From assembly GCA_037443425.1 (NCBI GenBank), contig JBBIOI010000078.1, positions 1 to 16,320 on the forward strand: a stretch of 16,320 bases of DNA, given 5' to 3'. Position 1 is the first letter of the stretch. The number at the start of each line of letters is the position of its first letter. Source of the DNA: JBBIOI01 sp037443425. GTDB taxonomy: Bacteria; Desulfobacterota; BSN033; UBA1163. Both the position numbers and the translations under genes were made by a program. Below, piece by piece: positions 1 through 6,167 of this stretch. A model generated the notes under the pieces. That model worked only from the letters and a program-made list of their open reading frames with translations, was not told where the DNA came from and searched no databases.

Positions 1-812
1 AGGTTTGTGCACAAGCAGGTTTAGAGGTTATTTTAAACGATATCAATCAAGAAATATTGGATAAGGCATTAAGAAATATAAGATGGTCTTTAGGGAAATT
101 GATTGAAAAGGGAAAGGTTTCTGAAAATATTGAAATCATTATAGATCGAATTAAAACTTTTATCGATTTAAACTCAGTTCCCCAAGTAGACCTTGTGATT
201 GAGGCAGTTTTTGAAGACCTCTCAATCAAGCAGGATGTCTTTAAAAAGATTGACGATATCTTTAAGGGAGAAACTATCTTTGCCTCTAACACCTCTGCAA
301 TCCCTATCACTGAAATAGCGGCCTCAACTAAAAGACCCGAGAGGATACTGGGCCTTCATTTCTTTAATCCAGTAGTTATGATGGATATAGTAGAGGTAGT
401 TAAAGGGATACGGACATCCGAAGAGGTGATGCAGATAGGGATTAATTTTGTAAAGAGAATCGGTAAAGAACCTATACGTGTGGAGAGGGATATAGCAGGG
501 TTTTTACTCAATCGGATCAACCTTGTTGGATATGTAGAGGCAATTCGCCTGCTGGAGCAGGGCATAGGAACAGTAGAGGATATAGACAAGGGTGTAAGAT
601 TAGCATTTGGAAGAAGGATGGGACCATTTGAGACCGGAGATCTTGTGGGCCTTGATGTATCTTGCAATGCACTCATGGCCATTTATGAGGAGACAAAGGA
701 TATAAGGTTCTATCCACCTGACCTCTTGAGGAGGAAGGTAAAGGCAGGAGAACTTGGAAGAAAGACAGGTCGCGGCTGGTATAGATATGATGAAGGGGTG
801 ACTCAAAAATAG
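1..812 (+). CDS. 3-hydroxyacyl-CoA dehydrogenase, 5'-truncated by window edge
   Basis: This enzyme oxidises a 3-hydroxyacyl-CoA to the 3-oxoacyl-CoA with NAD+ (the 3-hydroxybutyryl-CoA dehydrogenase type) in beta-oxidation. The open frame runs from base 3 with no start codon, and its first residues (VCAQAGLEVILNDIN) are the part of the Rossmann fold just after the GxGxxG loop. About 15-20 N-terminal residues therefore lie upstream. Visible family marks are the SNTS motif (bases 291-302), the catalytic His in GLHFFNP (357-359), its Glu partner 12 residues later (393-395), the GFLLNR segment, MGPFE, and the C-terminal GRKTGRGWY. The ~270 residues seen plus the missing part match the ~280-290 residue single-domain family. 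A TTG at 57 is only an internal codon. The gene is followed after 53 nt by two acyl-CoA dehydrogenase genes on the same strand, consistent with a beta-oxidation operon. Its substrate chain length cannot be read from the sequence. Confidence 0.93.
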   Translation, partial: VCAQAGLEVILNDINQEILDKALRNIRWSLGKLIEKGKVSENIEIIIDRIKTFIDLNSVPQVDLVIEAVFEDLSIKQDVFKKIDDIFKGETIFASNTSAIPITEIAASTKRPERILGLHFFNPVVMMDIVEVVKGIRTSEEVMQIGINFVKRIGKEPIRVERDIAGFLLNRINLVGYVEAIRLLEQGIGTVEDIDKGVRLAFGRRMGPFETGDLVGLDVSCNALMAIYEETKDIRFYPPDLLRRKVKAGELGRKTGRGWYRYDEGVTQK

Positions 813-865
813 TTTTATGCTCCGGATAAATCATAGCCCAATGACGAAGAGGAGGCAATTAAGAG

Positions 866-2008
866 ATGTTTTTTGAACTGGATGATAGGCAAAAGGCCTT
901 TCAAAAGAAGGTTCGAGAGATCTTTGAAACTGAGGTTTCACCCCTTGTTGATGAATATGAGGAGAAGCAGACATTTCCAATCCAACTTTTTAGGACCCTT
1001 GGTAATTATCAACTTCTGTTAGTCAAATGCCCAAAGGAATATGGGGGGCCTGGTTTGGATAAAATCTCAGAATGTATACTTACAGAGGAGCTTAATAGGA
1101 TCTGTGTTGGAATAGGTGCTGGGGTAATGGTTCACGGAGGATTGGCTACTGATCCCATTCTTCGACATGGTAGTGAAGAGATGAAGAGAAGGTATTTGCC
1201 CCCAGCAGTGCGTGGAGAAAAGATTGGTGCATTTGCCCTTACAGAGCCTGATGCAGGATCAGACGCCTCGGGGATAAGAACTACAGCAATACGTGAGGGA
1301 GATGGTTATCGCATTAATGGTTCAAAAACATTCATTACAAATGGTACGATATGCGATTTTGTTACTGTTGCTGCATATAGTGATCCAACAAAGAGAGGTA
1401 AAGGCATCAATCTATTTGTTGTGGAACGTAGTGATAAAGGGTTTTCAGTTGTTCGAAAACTTGAAAAACTGGGAAACCATTCATCAGAGACAGCTGAGCT
1501 TGCTTTTGATGATTGTTATGTACCAAAGGGAAGGATGATCGGAGAGACTGAAGGTGGTGGATTAGAACAGTTGGAGGACACCCTTAAATCAGGTAGGATA
1601 ACATATGGTGCAAGGAGTACAGGGGTTGCACAGGCAACCTTCGATGCCCTGTTTTCCTGGGTTAAAGAGAGTAAAAAACATGGTGAACCTTTAAAAAGGT
1701 CGCAGGCAATCAGATTTATCATGGCTGAGATAGTGATGATTATAGAAGTGATGAGATATTTTACATTCCGAGGTGCATGGCTCTTCGATAAAGGTTTTGC
1801 AACAATGAAGGATGCCTCAATGGTAAAACTTTTCTGCACAGAATCGCTTCAAAAAATATTAAGAAAGGCAATGACACTTCAAAAAGATGCCGCTCTTTCA
1901 GTTAAGAATCCAATACAGAGGTTTTTGCGTGATGGGAGGCTTTTTAAAATTCCTGAGGGGACATCCGAGATACAGCATATTGTTATAGCAAGGGAGATCG
2001 GTCTTTAG
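866..2008 (+). CDS. Acyl-CoA dehydrogenase, catalytic-type subunit (possible alpha subunit of a heteromer)
   Basis: An FAD-dependent acyl-CoA dehydrogenase of 380 residues, the usual family length, which would introduce an alpha,beta double bond and pass electrons to ETF. The flavin-facing motif T126-EPDAGSD, the FITNG segment (156-160) and the catalytic base in the C-terminal EGT motif (E364) are all intact. However, two motifs that normally reach the neighbouring subunit's FAD are lost. The RxxFG motif reads KKHG near residue 270, and the QxFGG loop reads LQKDA near residue 340. The next gene has exactly the opposite pattern, so I infer that the two proteins form one enzyme. The start is ATG at 866 with AGGAGG at 850-855, 10 nt upstream. 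The next gene begins 8 nt after the stop, so translation is probably coupled. The substrate is unknown. Confidence 0.93.
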   Translation: MFFELDDRQKAFQKKVREIFETEVSPLVDEYEEKQTFPIQLFRTLGNYQLLLVKCPKEYGGPGLDKISECILTEELNRICVGIGAGVMVHGGLATDPILRHGSEEMKRRYLPPAVRGEKIGAFALTEPDAGSDASGIRTTAIREGDGYRINGSKTFITNGTICDFVTVAAYSDPTKRGKGINLFVVERSDKGFSVVRKLEKLGNHSSETAELAFDDCYVPKGRMIGETEGGGLEQLEDTLKSGRITYGARSTGVAQATFDALFSWVKESKKHGEPLKRSQAIRFIMAEIVMIIEVMRYFTFRGAWLFDKGFATMKDASMVKLFCTESLQKILRKAMTLQKDAALSVKNPIQRFLRDGRLFKIPEGTSEIQHIVIAREIGL

Positions 2009-2016
2009 GGGGTTAT

Positions 2017-3159
2017 ATGGAATTTGAATTGACAGCAGAACAGATTGATATTCAGAAGGCTGCACTTGAATTTGCGCAGAAGGAGTTTGATCCAGATCTT
2101 GCGATAGAACTTGACCGCAGCGGCCAATTCCCTTATTCATTATGGAAAAAGGCTACGGAATTGGGATTTATTGGAATAAATTACCCAGAAGAATTAGGAG
2201 GTCAAGGACTCGGTTTATTAGAGAACCTGCTTGTAATAGAGGCCTTCTGTAAGATTGACTCTGGTATAGGGAGTGCATTATCACTCGGAGATTTGGGAGC
2301 AGAAATAGTCTTAGAATTTGGTTCGGAAGAGCAGAAAAAAAAACTTCTAACACCGATTATGAAGGGAGAGAGACAGTTGTCAGTTGCATTTGGGGAGAAA
2401 GAGGACGGAGATGATTTTTCCTCCATTAATACGATTGTGGAGGAAAGAGAGGATGGATATGTTATCAGAGGGAAAAAGAGATTTATCTGGAATTCAGCTC
2501 TGGCAAGTACATTTATTACAATTGGCAGAAACGAAGCTGGAAATCTTATCACCCTTTTCATAGAAAGGGATAGAGAAGGTGTAGAGATTCACTCTATTGA
2601 AAAGATTGGATTGCGAATGGTATCTTACGGGGATATCGATTTTAATAATGTACATATACCATTTCAGAATAGAATAGGTATGGTAGGTGATACAATAAAC
2701 CATATTAAACATTATCAACAGAATGCATCATTAAGATTTCTTGCCCAAGCGCTTGGAACTGCTCAAGGTGCACTTGATCGCGGGCTTTCGTATGCAAAAC
2801 AGAGGATGCAATTTGGCAGAAAACTTTCAGAGTTTCAGGTTATAAGGCATAAATTAGCTGATATGGCTATAGGGATTGAGGTCTTAAGACTCATGATATA
2901 TAAATTAGCATTTGATTGTGATAGAAAAAGGGTTGATCAAAAATATTTACTTGCAACGAAGGTAGAGGCTGGTAGAAGATTGGTTGAAATTGTGGACGAA
3001 GCCCTTCAGATTTTTGGAGGTTATGGCTACATGGTAGAGCAATCCATAGAACACTATTTTCGAGACGCATGGGCAATCATTTCAAAACTTGGAACAGAAG
3101 AAGAACTAAAGGATTCCATTTCAGATATGCTTCTCGGTCCTTTTTCAAAGAAGGGATGA
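2017..3159 (+). CDS. Acyl-CoA dehydrogenase homologue lacking the catalytic Glu (possible beta subunit)
   Basis: A 380-residue acyl-CoA dehydrogenase fold. It keeps the inter-subunit FAD-binding elements: RMQFG (R263-G267) and QIFGGYGYM (331-339). The position where the C-terminal catalytic Glu should sit is Leu358 (LGT instead of EGT, in an ungapped alignment from the conserved RDA at 349-351). The alternative Glu position used by isovaleryl-CoA dehydrogenase, in the helix before the ALG segment, is also not Glu. The flavin/substrate motif TEPxAGSD is degenerate (GEKEDGDD, 126-133), and FITNG has become FIWNS. By itself it is probably a poor or inactive dehydrogenase. Paired with the upstream gene it could supply the adenosine side of a shared FAD site, as in the alpha2beta2 enzymes of actinobacterial steroid catabolism. 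AGGGGG at 2007-2012 serves as the ribosome site. It ends 5 bp from the convergent transporter gene. Confidence 0.92.
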   Translation: MEFELTAEQIDIQKAALEFAQKEFDPDLAIELDRSGQFPYSLWKKATELGFIGINYPEELGGQGLGLLENLLVIEAFCKIDSGIGSALSLGDLGAEIVLEFGSEEQKKKLLTPIMKGERQLSVAFGEKEDGDDFSSINTIVEEREDGYVIRGKKRFIWNSALASTFITIGRNEAGNLITLFIERDREGVEIHSIEKIGLRMVSYGDIDFNNVHIPFQNRIGMVGDTINHIKHYQQNASLRFLAQALGTAQGALDRGLSYAKQRMQFGRKLSEFQVIRHKLADMAIGIEVLRLMIYKLAFDCDRKRVDQKYLLATKVEAGRRLVEIVDEALQIFGGYGYMVEQSIEHYFRDAWAIISKLGTEEELKDSISDMLLGPFSKKG

Positions 3160-3164
3160 ATATT

Positions 3165-4055
3165 TTAATGTTTGAAGAGTACAAGACTTAGAGCCATGAT
3201 CATGATAATGAGTGCAGATATCTCTTGGATACCTATGGATTCTCCAAGGATAAAACCGCTACTAAAAACGCCTATTACAGGGATAGCAAGCGATCCAGAG
3301 GCAGCAACCCCTGCAGGGAATAGCTGAACCACCCTTATCCATGCCCAGTAACAATATATATTGCCAAAAATAATTAAATATAGCAAAGCCATCAATGCAT
3401 GCCAAGAGATTTTGGATATAGTTGGGAGAGGTTCAAGTATAATGGTCCCGATAATTATAGGCAATGCACCGATAATTGATTGCCATCCTGTTAGACTTAT
3501 GGTTGGAATCGTAAAACGGAAATATTTTATAAGAACTGTTCCTACTGCCCATGACATTGCCGACCCTATCATAAATATTGCACCTAAGGGGACTAAGCTC
3601 ATCTCCCTTACATTTGGAGTGATGAGGATTGATAAGGAGATCATCCCGAGAAAGAGGCCTAAGATCCTTGTATAGGAAAACCGTTCACGAAGCAGTATAG
3701 TTGCAAGTATAGATGCCCAAACAGGCATGGTATAGGCAATGATAGCTGCACGACCTGCTTTCATATAAATGAGGCCATAAGCAGAAAAGATATGCCAGCC
3801 TGTTACATTAAAAAGAGCTAAGATAATAAGCGGACGAATCTCATTCTTTGGAATACTGAGCTTAAATCCTTTTGCCTTTATCAGGCCAATAATTCCAGAA
3901 GCCCCAAAGATTAAACATATTGAACGAAATGTCCATGGTTGGATCTCTCTTACTGCAATCTTCATCATCGGCCAACTTAATCCCCATAGGAGCCAGAGTG
4001 ATCCGAGAAGGAGAAAGCCTTTTCGAGGTAATCTTTCCACGAATTGATTATGCAC
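3165..4055 (-). CDS. EamA/DMT-superfamily transporter, ten predicted membrane helices
   Basis: A 296-residue, highly hydrophobic inner-membrane protein of the drug/metabolite transporter superfamily, with two EamA repeats. Both halves show the family pattern: the early W-G-x-S/P-type segment LWGLSWPMMKIAV in the first half, and GSAMSWAVGTVLIK opening the second half. It ends with the usual helix and a short basic tail (VLFKH). The length is typical for a ten-helix EamA protein. Members export amino acids, metabolites or drugs; the substrate cannot be inferred here. The start used is GTG at 4053-4055. No good Shine-Dalgarno sequence is seen before it, and a second GTG five codons in is equally possible. 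It points away from the large catabolic operon across a 428-bp gap and converges on the acyl-CoA dehydrogenase pair, so it is probably an independent gene. Confidence 0.9.
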   Translation of the reverse strand: MHNQFVERLPRKGFLLLGSLWLLWGLSWPMMKIAVREIQPWTFRSICLIFGASGIIGLIKAKGFKLSIPKNEIRPLIILALFNVTGWHIFSAYGLIYMKAGRAAIIAYTMPVWASILATILLRERFSYTRILGLFLGMISLSILITPNVREMSLVPLGAIFMIGSAMSWAVGTVLIKYFRFTIPTISLTGWQSIIGALPIIIGTIILEPLPTISKISWHALMALLYLIIFGNIYCYWAWIRVVQLFPAGVAASGSLAIPVIGVFSSGFILGESIGIQEISALIIMIMALSLVLFKH

Positions 4056-4076
4056 TTTTTTTTCGATAAGTCAATA

Positions 4077-4095
4077 GCATTTAAAGCATTTAAAT
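4077..4095. repeat. Small AT-rich palindrome and 9-bp tandem repeat upstream of the transporter gene
   Basis: GCATTTAAA occurs twice in tandem (4077-4085 and 4086-4094). The same bases form a perfect inverted repeat, ATTTAAA-GCA-TTTAAAT, at 4079-4095. It lies about 24 bp upstream of the leftward transporter start, where a repressor site would sit. A regulatory role is only a guess, because AT-rich palindromes are common by chance. Confidence 0.35.
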
Positions 4096-4183
4096 TCATA
4101 TTGAAGATCATTGTCCATATAGATCCCTGTAAAAATACTTAAAAAGTTTTAGGACCTTTATCTAAATTGAGCGATCCCAGATG

Positions 4184-4273
4184 GTCATTGCGAGGCAAAG
4201 CCGAAGCCTTGTCCCGAGTGAAACGAGTGAACTTTATTTGAGATTGCCACGTCGCTTCGCTCCTCGCAACGAC
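4184..4273. repeat. Dispersed palindromic repeat element with imperfect inverted ends
   Basis: The ends GTCATTGCGAGG (4184-4195) and CCTCGCAACGAC (4262-4273) are inverted repeats matching at 11 of 12 positions. The right half (GAGATTGCCACGTCGCTTCG and following bases) matches, from memory, a short repeat family scattered through intergenic regions of many Desulfobacterota and Nitrospirota genomes, usually written GTCATTGCGAGGAGCGAAGCGACG. The left half is diverged and carries an internal tandem CGAGTGAAA/CGAGTGAAC. It is much richer in G+C than the flanking DNA and is likely a REP- or MITE-like non-autonomous element. It encodes no transposase. Confidence 0.7.
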
Positions 4274-4382
4274 TAGCACTATTGATTAATCTCCTTAAAA
4301 TAATTTGGTTTTTTCTAAAGCGATTGTTAGCAATTTAAACATTAAAAGCCCGCATTCGAAGGGTTTTGAACCCTACCTCCCC

Positions 4383-4401
4383 AGTCTTTCAAAGACTTTT
4401 T
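4383..4401 (+). terminator. Weak terminator-like hairpin upstream of the operon promoter
   Basis: AGTCT and AGACT (4383-4387 and 4393-4397) can pair around a 5-nt loop and are followed by TTTT. The stem is only 5 bp. A second small hairpin, AGGGTT-TTG-AACCCT, lies just upstream at 4360-4374. There is no rightward gene immediately upstream needing a terminator, so it may instead insulate the promoter or be chance. Confidence 0.25.
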
Positions 4402-4421
4402 CCGAGGTCTCCACAAAAAAC

Positions 4422-4450
4422 TTGACATTATAAATTGAATGTAATATTGT
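4422..4450 (+). promoter_or_regulatory. Sigma70-type promoter of the catabolic operon
   Basis: A perfect -35 box TTGACA (4422-4427) is followed after exactly 17 bp by TATTGT (4445-4450), a 4-of-6 match to the -10 consensus. Transcription would start near 4457, giving a leader of about 27 nt before the ATG at 4484. It is the only strong promoter I can place for the ten-gene run to the right, whose internal gaps are too small to hold another obvious one. Confidence 0.7.
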
Positions 4451-4459
4451 ATGCAATAT
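4444..4459. promoter_or_regulatory. Candidate operator for the operon's GntR/FCD regulator
   Basis: ATATTG-TATG-CAATAT has perfect 6-bp inverted arms and lies on the -10 box. Its core TTGTATGCAA is one base from the symmetric TTGTATACAA, the kind of site known for FadR/FCD-class GntR proteins. The second gene of the operon encodes such a protein, so binding here would block RNA polymerase and make the operon autoregulated and inducible by its substrate. The position and symmetry are seen; the link to the regulator is inference. Confidence 0.5.
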
Positions 4460-4483
4460 AAAAAATTTCAGGGAGGATGAGCG

Positions 4484-5479
4484 ATGAGTAAAAAGGAAGA
4501 TTTTTTTATAATTGATTGTGAGGCCCATATAATGCCGTGGGAATTTAGAAGGCATATCAGTTATTATCCTGCATCAGCATATTTTTCGAAACCAGCAGAA
4601 TCACCAACTGGAAAATGGTGGAACACAAATCCTTTGACCAAGGAAAGGCGTGAAAAGCCTTCTGACTGGACTCTTGATGGACTTATTAAATCGATGGATG
4701 AAGCAGGGATTGATATGGCATGTATGATAAGAGAATCATTTTTCTATATGTCATACTATGGTGTTCCATGTTCAACAAATTATCACACAATTGAAGCTAT
4801 GCAGAAGTATCCTGATAGGATCATAGGCTGCTCAAACGTTGGTCCGCATCTCATTAGAGGAGTAAAAAATGCCATAAAGGAACTCGAGATTCTACATAGA
4901 GAATACGGTTTTAAATGTACAAAGGTTTATTCTCCTGAGGATTCAGGTCCTTTCAATCATCCTGATATGTTTCCATTTTATGAAAAATGTCTTGAACTAA
5001 ATATCCCTGTTTTTATCCATACAGGATTTGCTGTAGGCGGGCATTCTGAATACTGCCAACCAATGCTTTTGGATAATATATGTCTTGAGTTTCCTGAGCT
5101 GAAGGTTGTTGCCTTCCATTTTGGCTGGCCAGAACATGAGGTTTTAAATTCACTTGCCTGGAAGCATAAGAATCTTTATGTAGGAATGAGTGGTATGCTT
5201 GGTCCTCTATATTATGCGCCGATGAGGTTAGCGCATATGGTTGGGTTGGTAATGAATATACTCGGAGGTAGTGAGAAATTGATATTTGGTACAGATTGGC
5301 CTGCCGCTCCAGCAGACCTATCTGTAAAGGCAATACTTGAGCTGGAGATTCCAAAAGAGCTTCAGGAAGGATGGGGCTTTCCTCCTATAACAGACCAGGA
5401 CAGGGCAAATATGCTTGGGCTTAATTTAGCAAAGATCCTTAATATAAAGGTTCCTGAAAAATATAAATGGAGGAATTGA
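4484..5479 (+). CDS. Amidohydrolase_2 (COG2159) family metal enzyme, possible decarboxylase
   Basis: A 331-residue TIM-barrel metal-dependent enzyme of the amidohydrolase_2 family, which includes ACMSD, gamma-resorcylate decarboxylase and 5-carboxyvanillate decarboxylase as well as true hydrolases. Likely metal ligands are E13-x-H15 on the first strand, H179 (FIHTG), H212 (AFHFGWP) and D271 (FGTDWP). The E-x-H form, rather than H-x-H, is the form described for the hydroxybenzoate decarboxylases. That makes loss of a ring carboxyl group, or hydrolysis of a ring or lactone, the leading guesses; the substrate is unknown. It is the first gene of the operon. The start is ATG 4484 with GGGAGG at 4471-4476, 7 nt upstream; an overlapping ATG at 4477 is out of frame. 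It is a soluble protein with no signal peptide. The regulator gene follows with one base between stop and start. Confidence 0.88.
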   Translation: MSKKEDFFIIDCEAHIMPWEFRRHISYYPASAYFSKPAESPTGKWWNTNPLTKERREKPSDWTLDGLIKSMDEAGIDMACMIRESFFYMSYYGVPCSTNYHTIEAMQKYPDRIIGCSNVGPHLIRGVKNAIKELEILHREYGFKCTKVYSPEDSGPFNHPDMFPFYEKCLELNIPVFIHTGFAVGGHSEYCQPMLLDNICLEFPELKVVAFHFGWPEHEVLNSLAWKHKNLYVGMSGMLGPLYYAPMRLAHMVGLVMNILGGSEKLIFGTDWPAAPADLSVKAILELEIPKELQEGWGFPPITDQDRANMLGLNLAKILNIKVPEKYKWRN

Positions 5480-5480
5480 T

Positions 5481-6161
5481 GTGGAAAAGGAAAATAAGGT
5501 TCCATCCCAAAGAGATACTTCTCTTGATAAGAATCTAACCCAGATGGCTTATAGAAGGATAAAGGAGATGATGTTCAACTATGAAATCGTTCCTGGACAG
5601 AGATTGATCTTTGTCGATCTTGCAAAAAGGTTGGGTGTTAGTCGGACCCCTGTGAATAATGCCCTTAGCATTTTAGCTAATGAAGGTTTTTTAGATTTCG
5701 TTCCAAATCAAGGCTATACAGTCCATCAAATCACAAAGGAAGAGGCAAATGCACTCTACGAGATAAGAGAGATCTTAGAACTCGGAGCAATAGGTCAGGC
5801 CATAAAAAGACTTACACCCGAAAAGCTTGAAGACCTTAAGGAGAAGAAGATTCTATATGAGAAGGCAGTTTCGGAACAGATTACAAGGGGTAGATTTACG
5901 CTCGACCAGGAATTCCATGCATGCTACATACAGATGGCTGAGAACCCGTATTTGACCGATTATTTTAGAGAGGTCTACCAGAGAATATTTTTAAGACATA
6001 GGATTGAAGGACTTCCTGCAGGAAGGGCACGTGAAGTGGTAATAGAACATAATGAGATATTTAAGGCGATAAAGGCAAAAGATATAAAGCGTGCAAAAGA
6101 ATTGATAAGACAACACATAAAGGCAGGAAAGGAATATATCTTTTCTGCAATATTTAGTTAG
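5481..6161 (+). CDS. GntR-family transcriptional regulator with FCD domain
   Basis: A 226-residue regulator. The N-terminal winged helix-turn-helix (about residues 20-85) has the usual GntR signature: a Y-x-x-IKEMM helix, PGQRL, LAKRLGVSRTPVNNAL, LxxEGF and GYTV. The C-terminal all-helical FCD domain follows, with IREILELGAIGQA, the DQEFH segment, and His residues in VIEHNEI and LIRQHI that normally bind a metal and sense a carboxylate ligand. The start is GTG 5481, chosen because GGAGG (5469-5473) is 7 nt upstream. The ATG two bases earlier, overlapping the previous stop, is out of frame. Being inside the operon, it probably controls the promoter at 4422 through the palindrome on its -10 box, responding to an organic acid or acyl intermediate. 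The ligand is unknown. Confidence 0.92.
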   Translation: MEKENKVPSQRDTSLDKNLTQMAYRRIKEMMFNYEIVPGQRLIFVDLAKRLGVSRTPVNNALSILANEGFLDFVPNQGYTVHQITKEEANALYEIREILELGAIGQAIKRLTPEKLEDLKEKKILYEKAVSEQITRGRFTLDQEFHACYIQMAENPYLTDYFREVYQRIFLRHRIEGLPAGRAREVVIEHNEIFKAIKAKDIKRAKELIRQHIKAGKEYIFSAIFS

Positions 6162-6167
6162 ATCTAT

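Larger units (their letters stand above)
4056..4483. other. 428-bp intergenic region between divergent genes
   Basis: No protein-coding potential is seen. From left to right it holds an AT-rich palindrome with a 9-bp tandem repeat (4077-4095), a repeat element with inverted ends (4184-4273), two weak hairpins (4360-4374 and 4383-4401), and the promoter, operator and ribosome site for the rightward operon (4422-4476). The region serves both the leftward transporter and the rightward catabolic operon. I could not place a convincing promoter for the leftward gene. Confidence 0.8.

Noticed and set aside
1293..1538. Open frame of 81 codons on the + strand
   Set aside because: It is an out-of-frame shadow inside the first acyl-CoA dehydrogenase, with no ribosome site or recognisable domain.
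3157..3167. A bidirectional terminator between the convergent genes
   Set aside because: Only 5 bp separate the stop codons and no stem with a U-run is visible there.
3361..3675. Open frame of 104 codons on the + strand
   Set aside because: It lies antisense inside the transporter gene; its translation shows no family features, while the - strand frame is a clear EamA protein.
4096..4140. A promoter for the leftward transporter
   Set aside because: A TTTACA-like -35 box can be found on the - strand, but no acceptable -10 box lies at the right distance.
4184..4273. A CRISPR repeat or a tRNA/ncRNA gene
   Set aside because: There is a single unit with inverted ends and no spacer series, and no cloverleaf; a dispersed palindromic repeat fits better.
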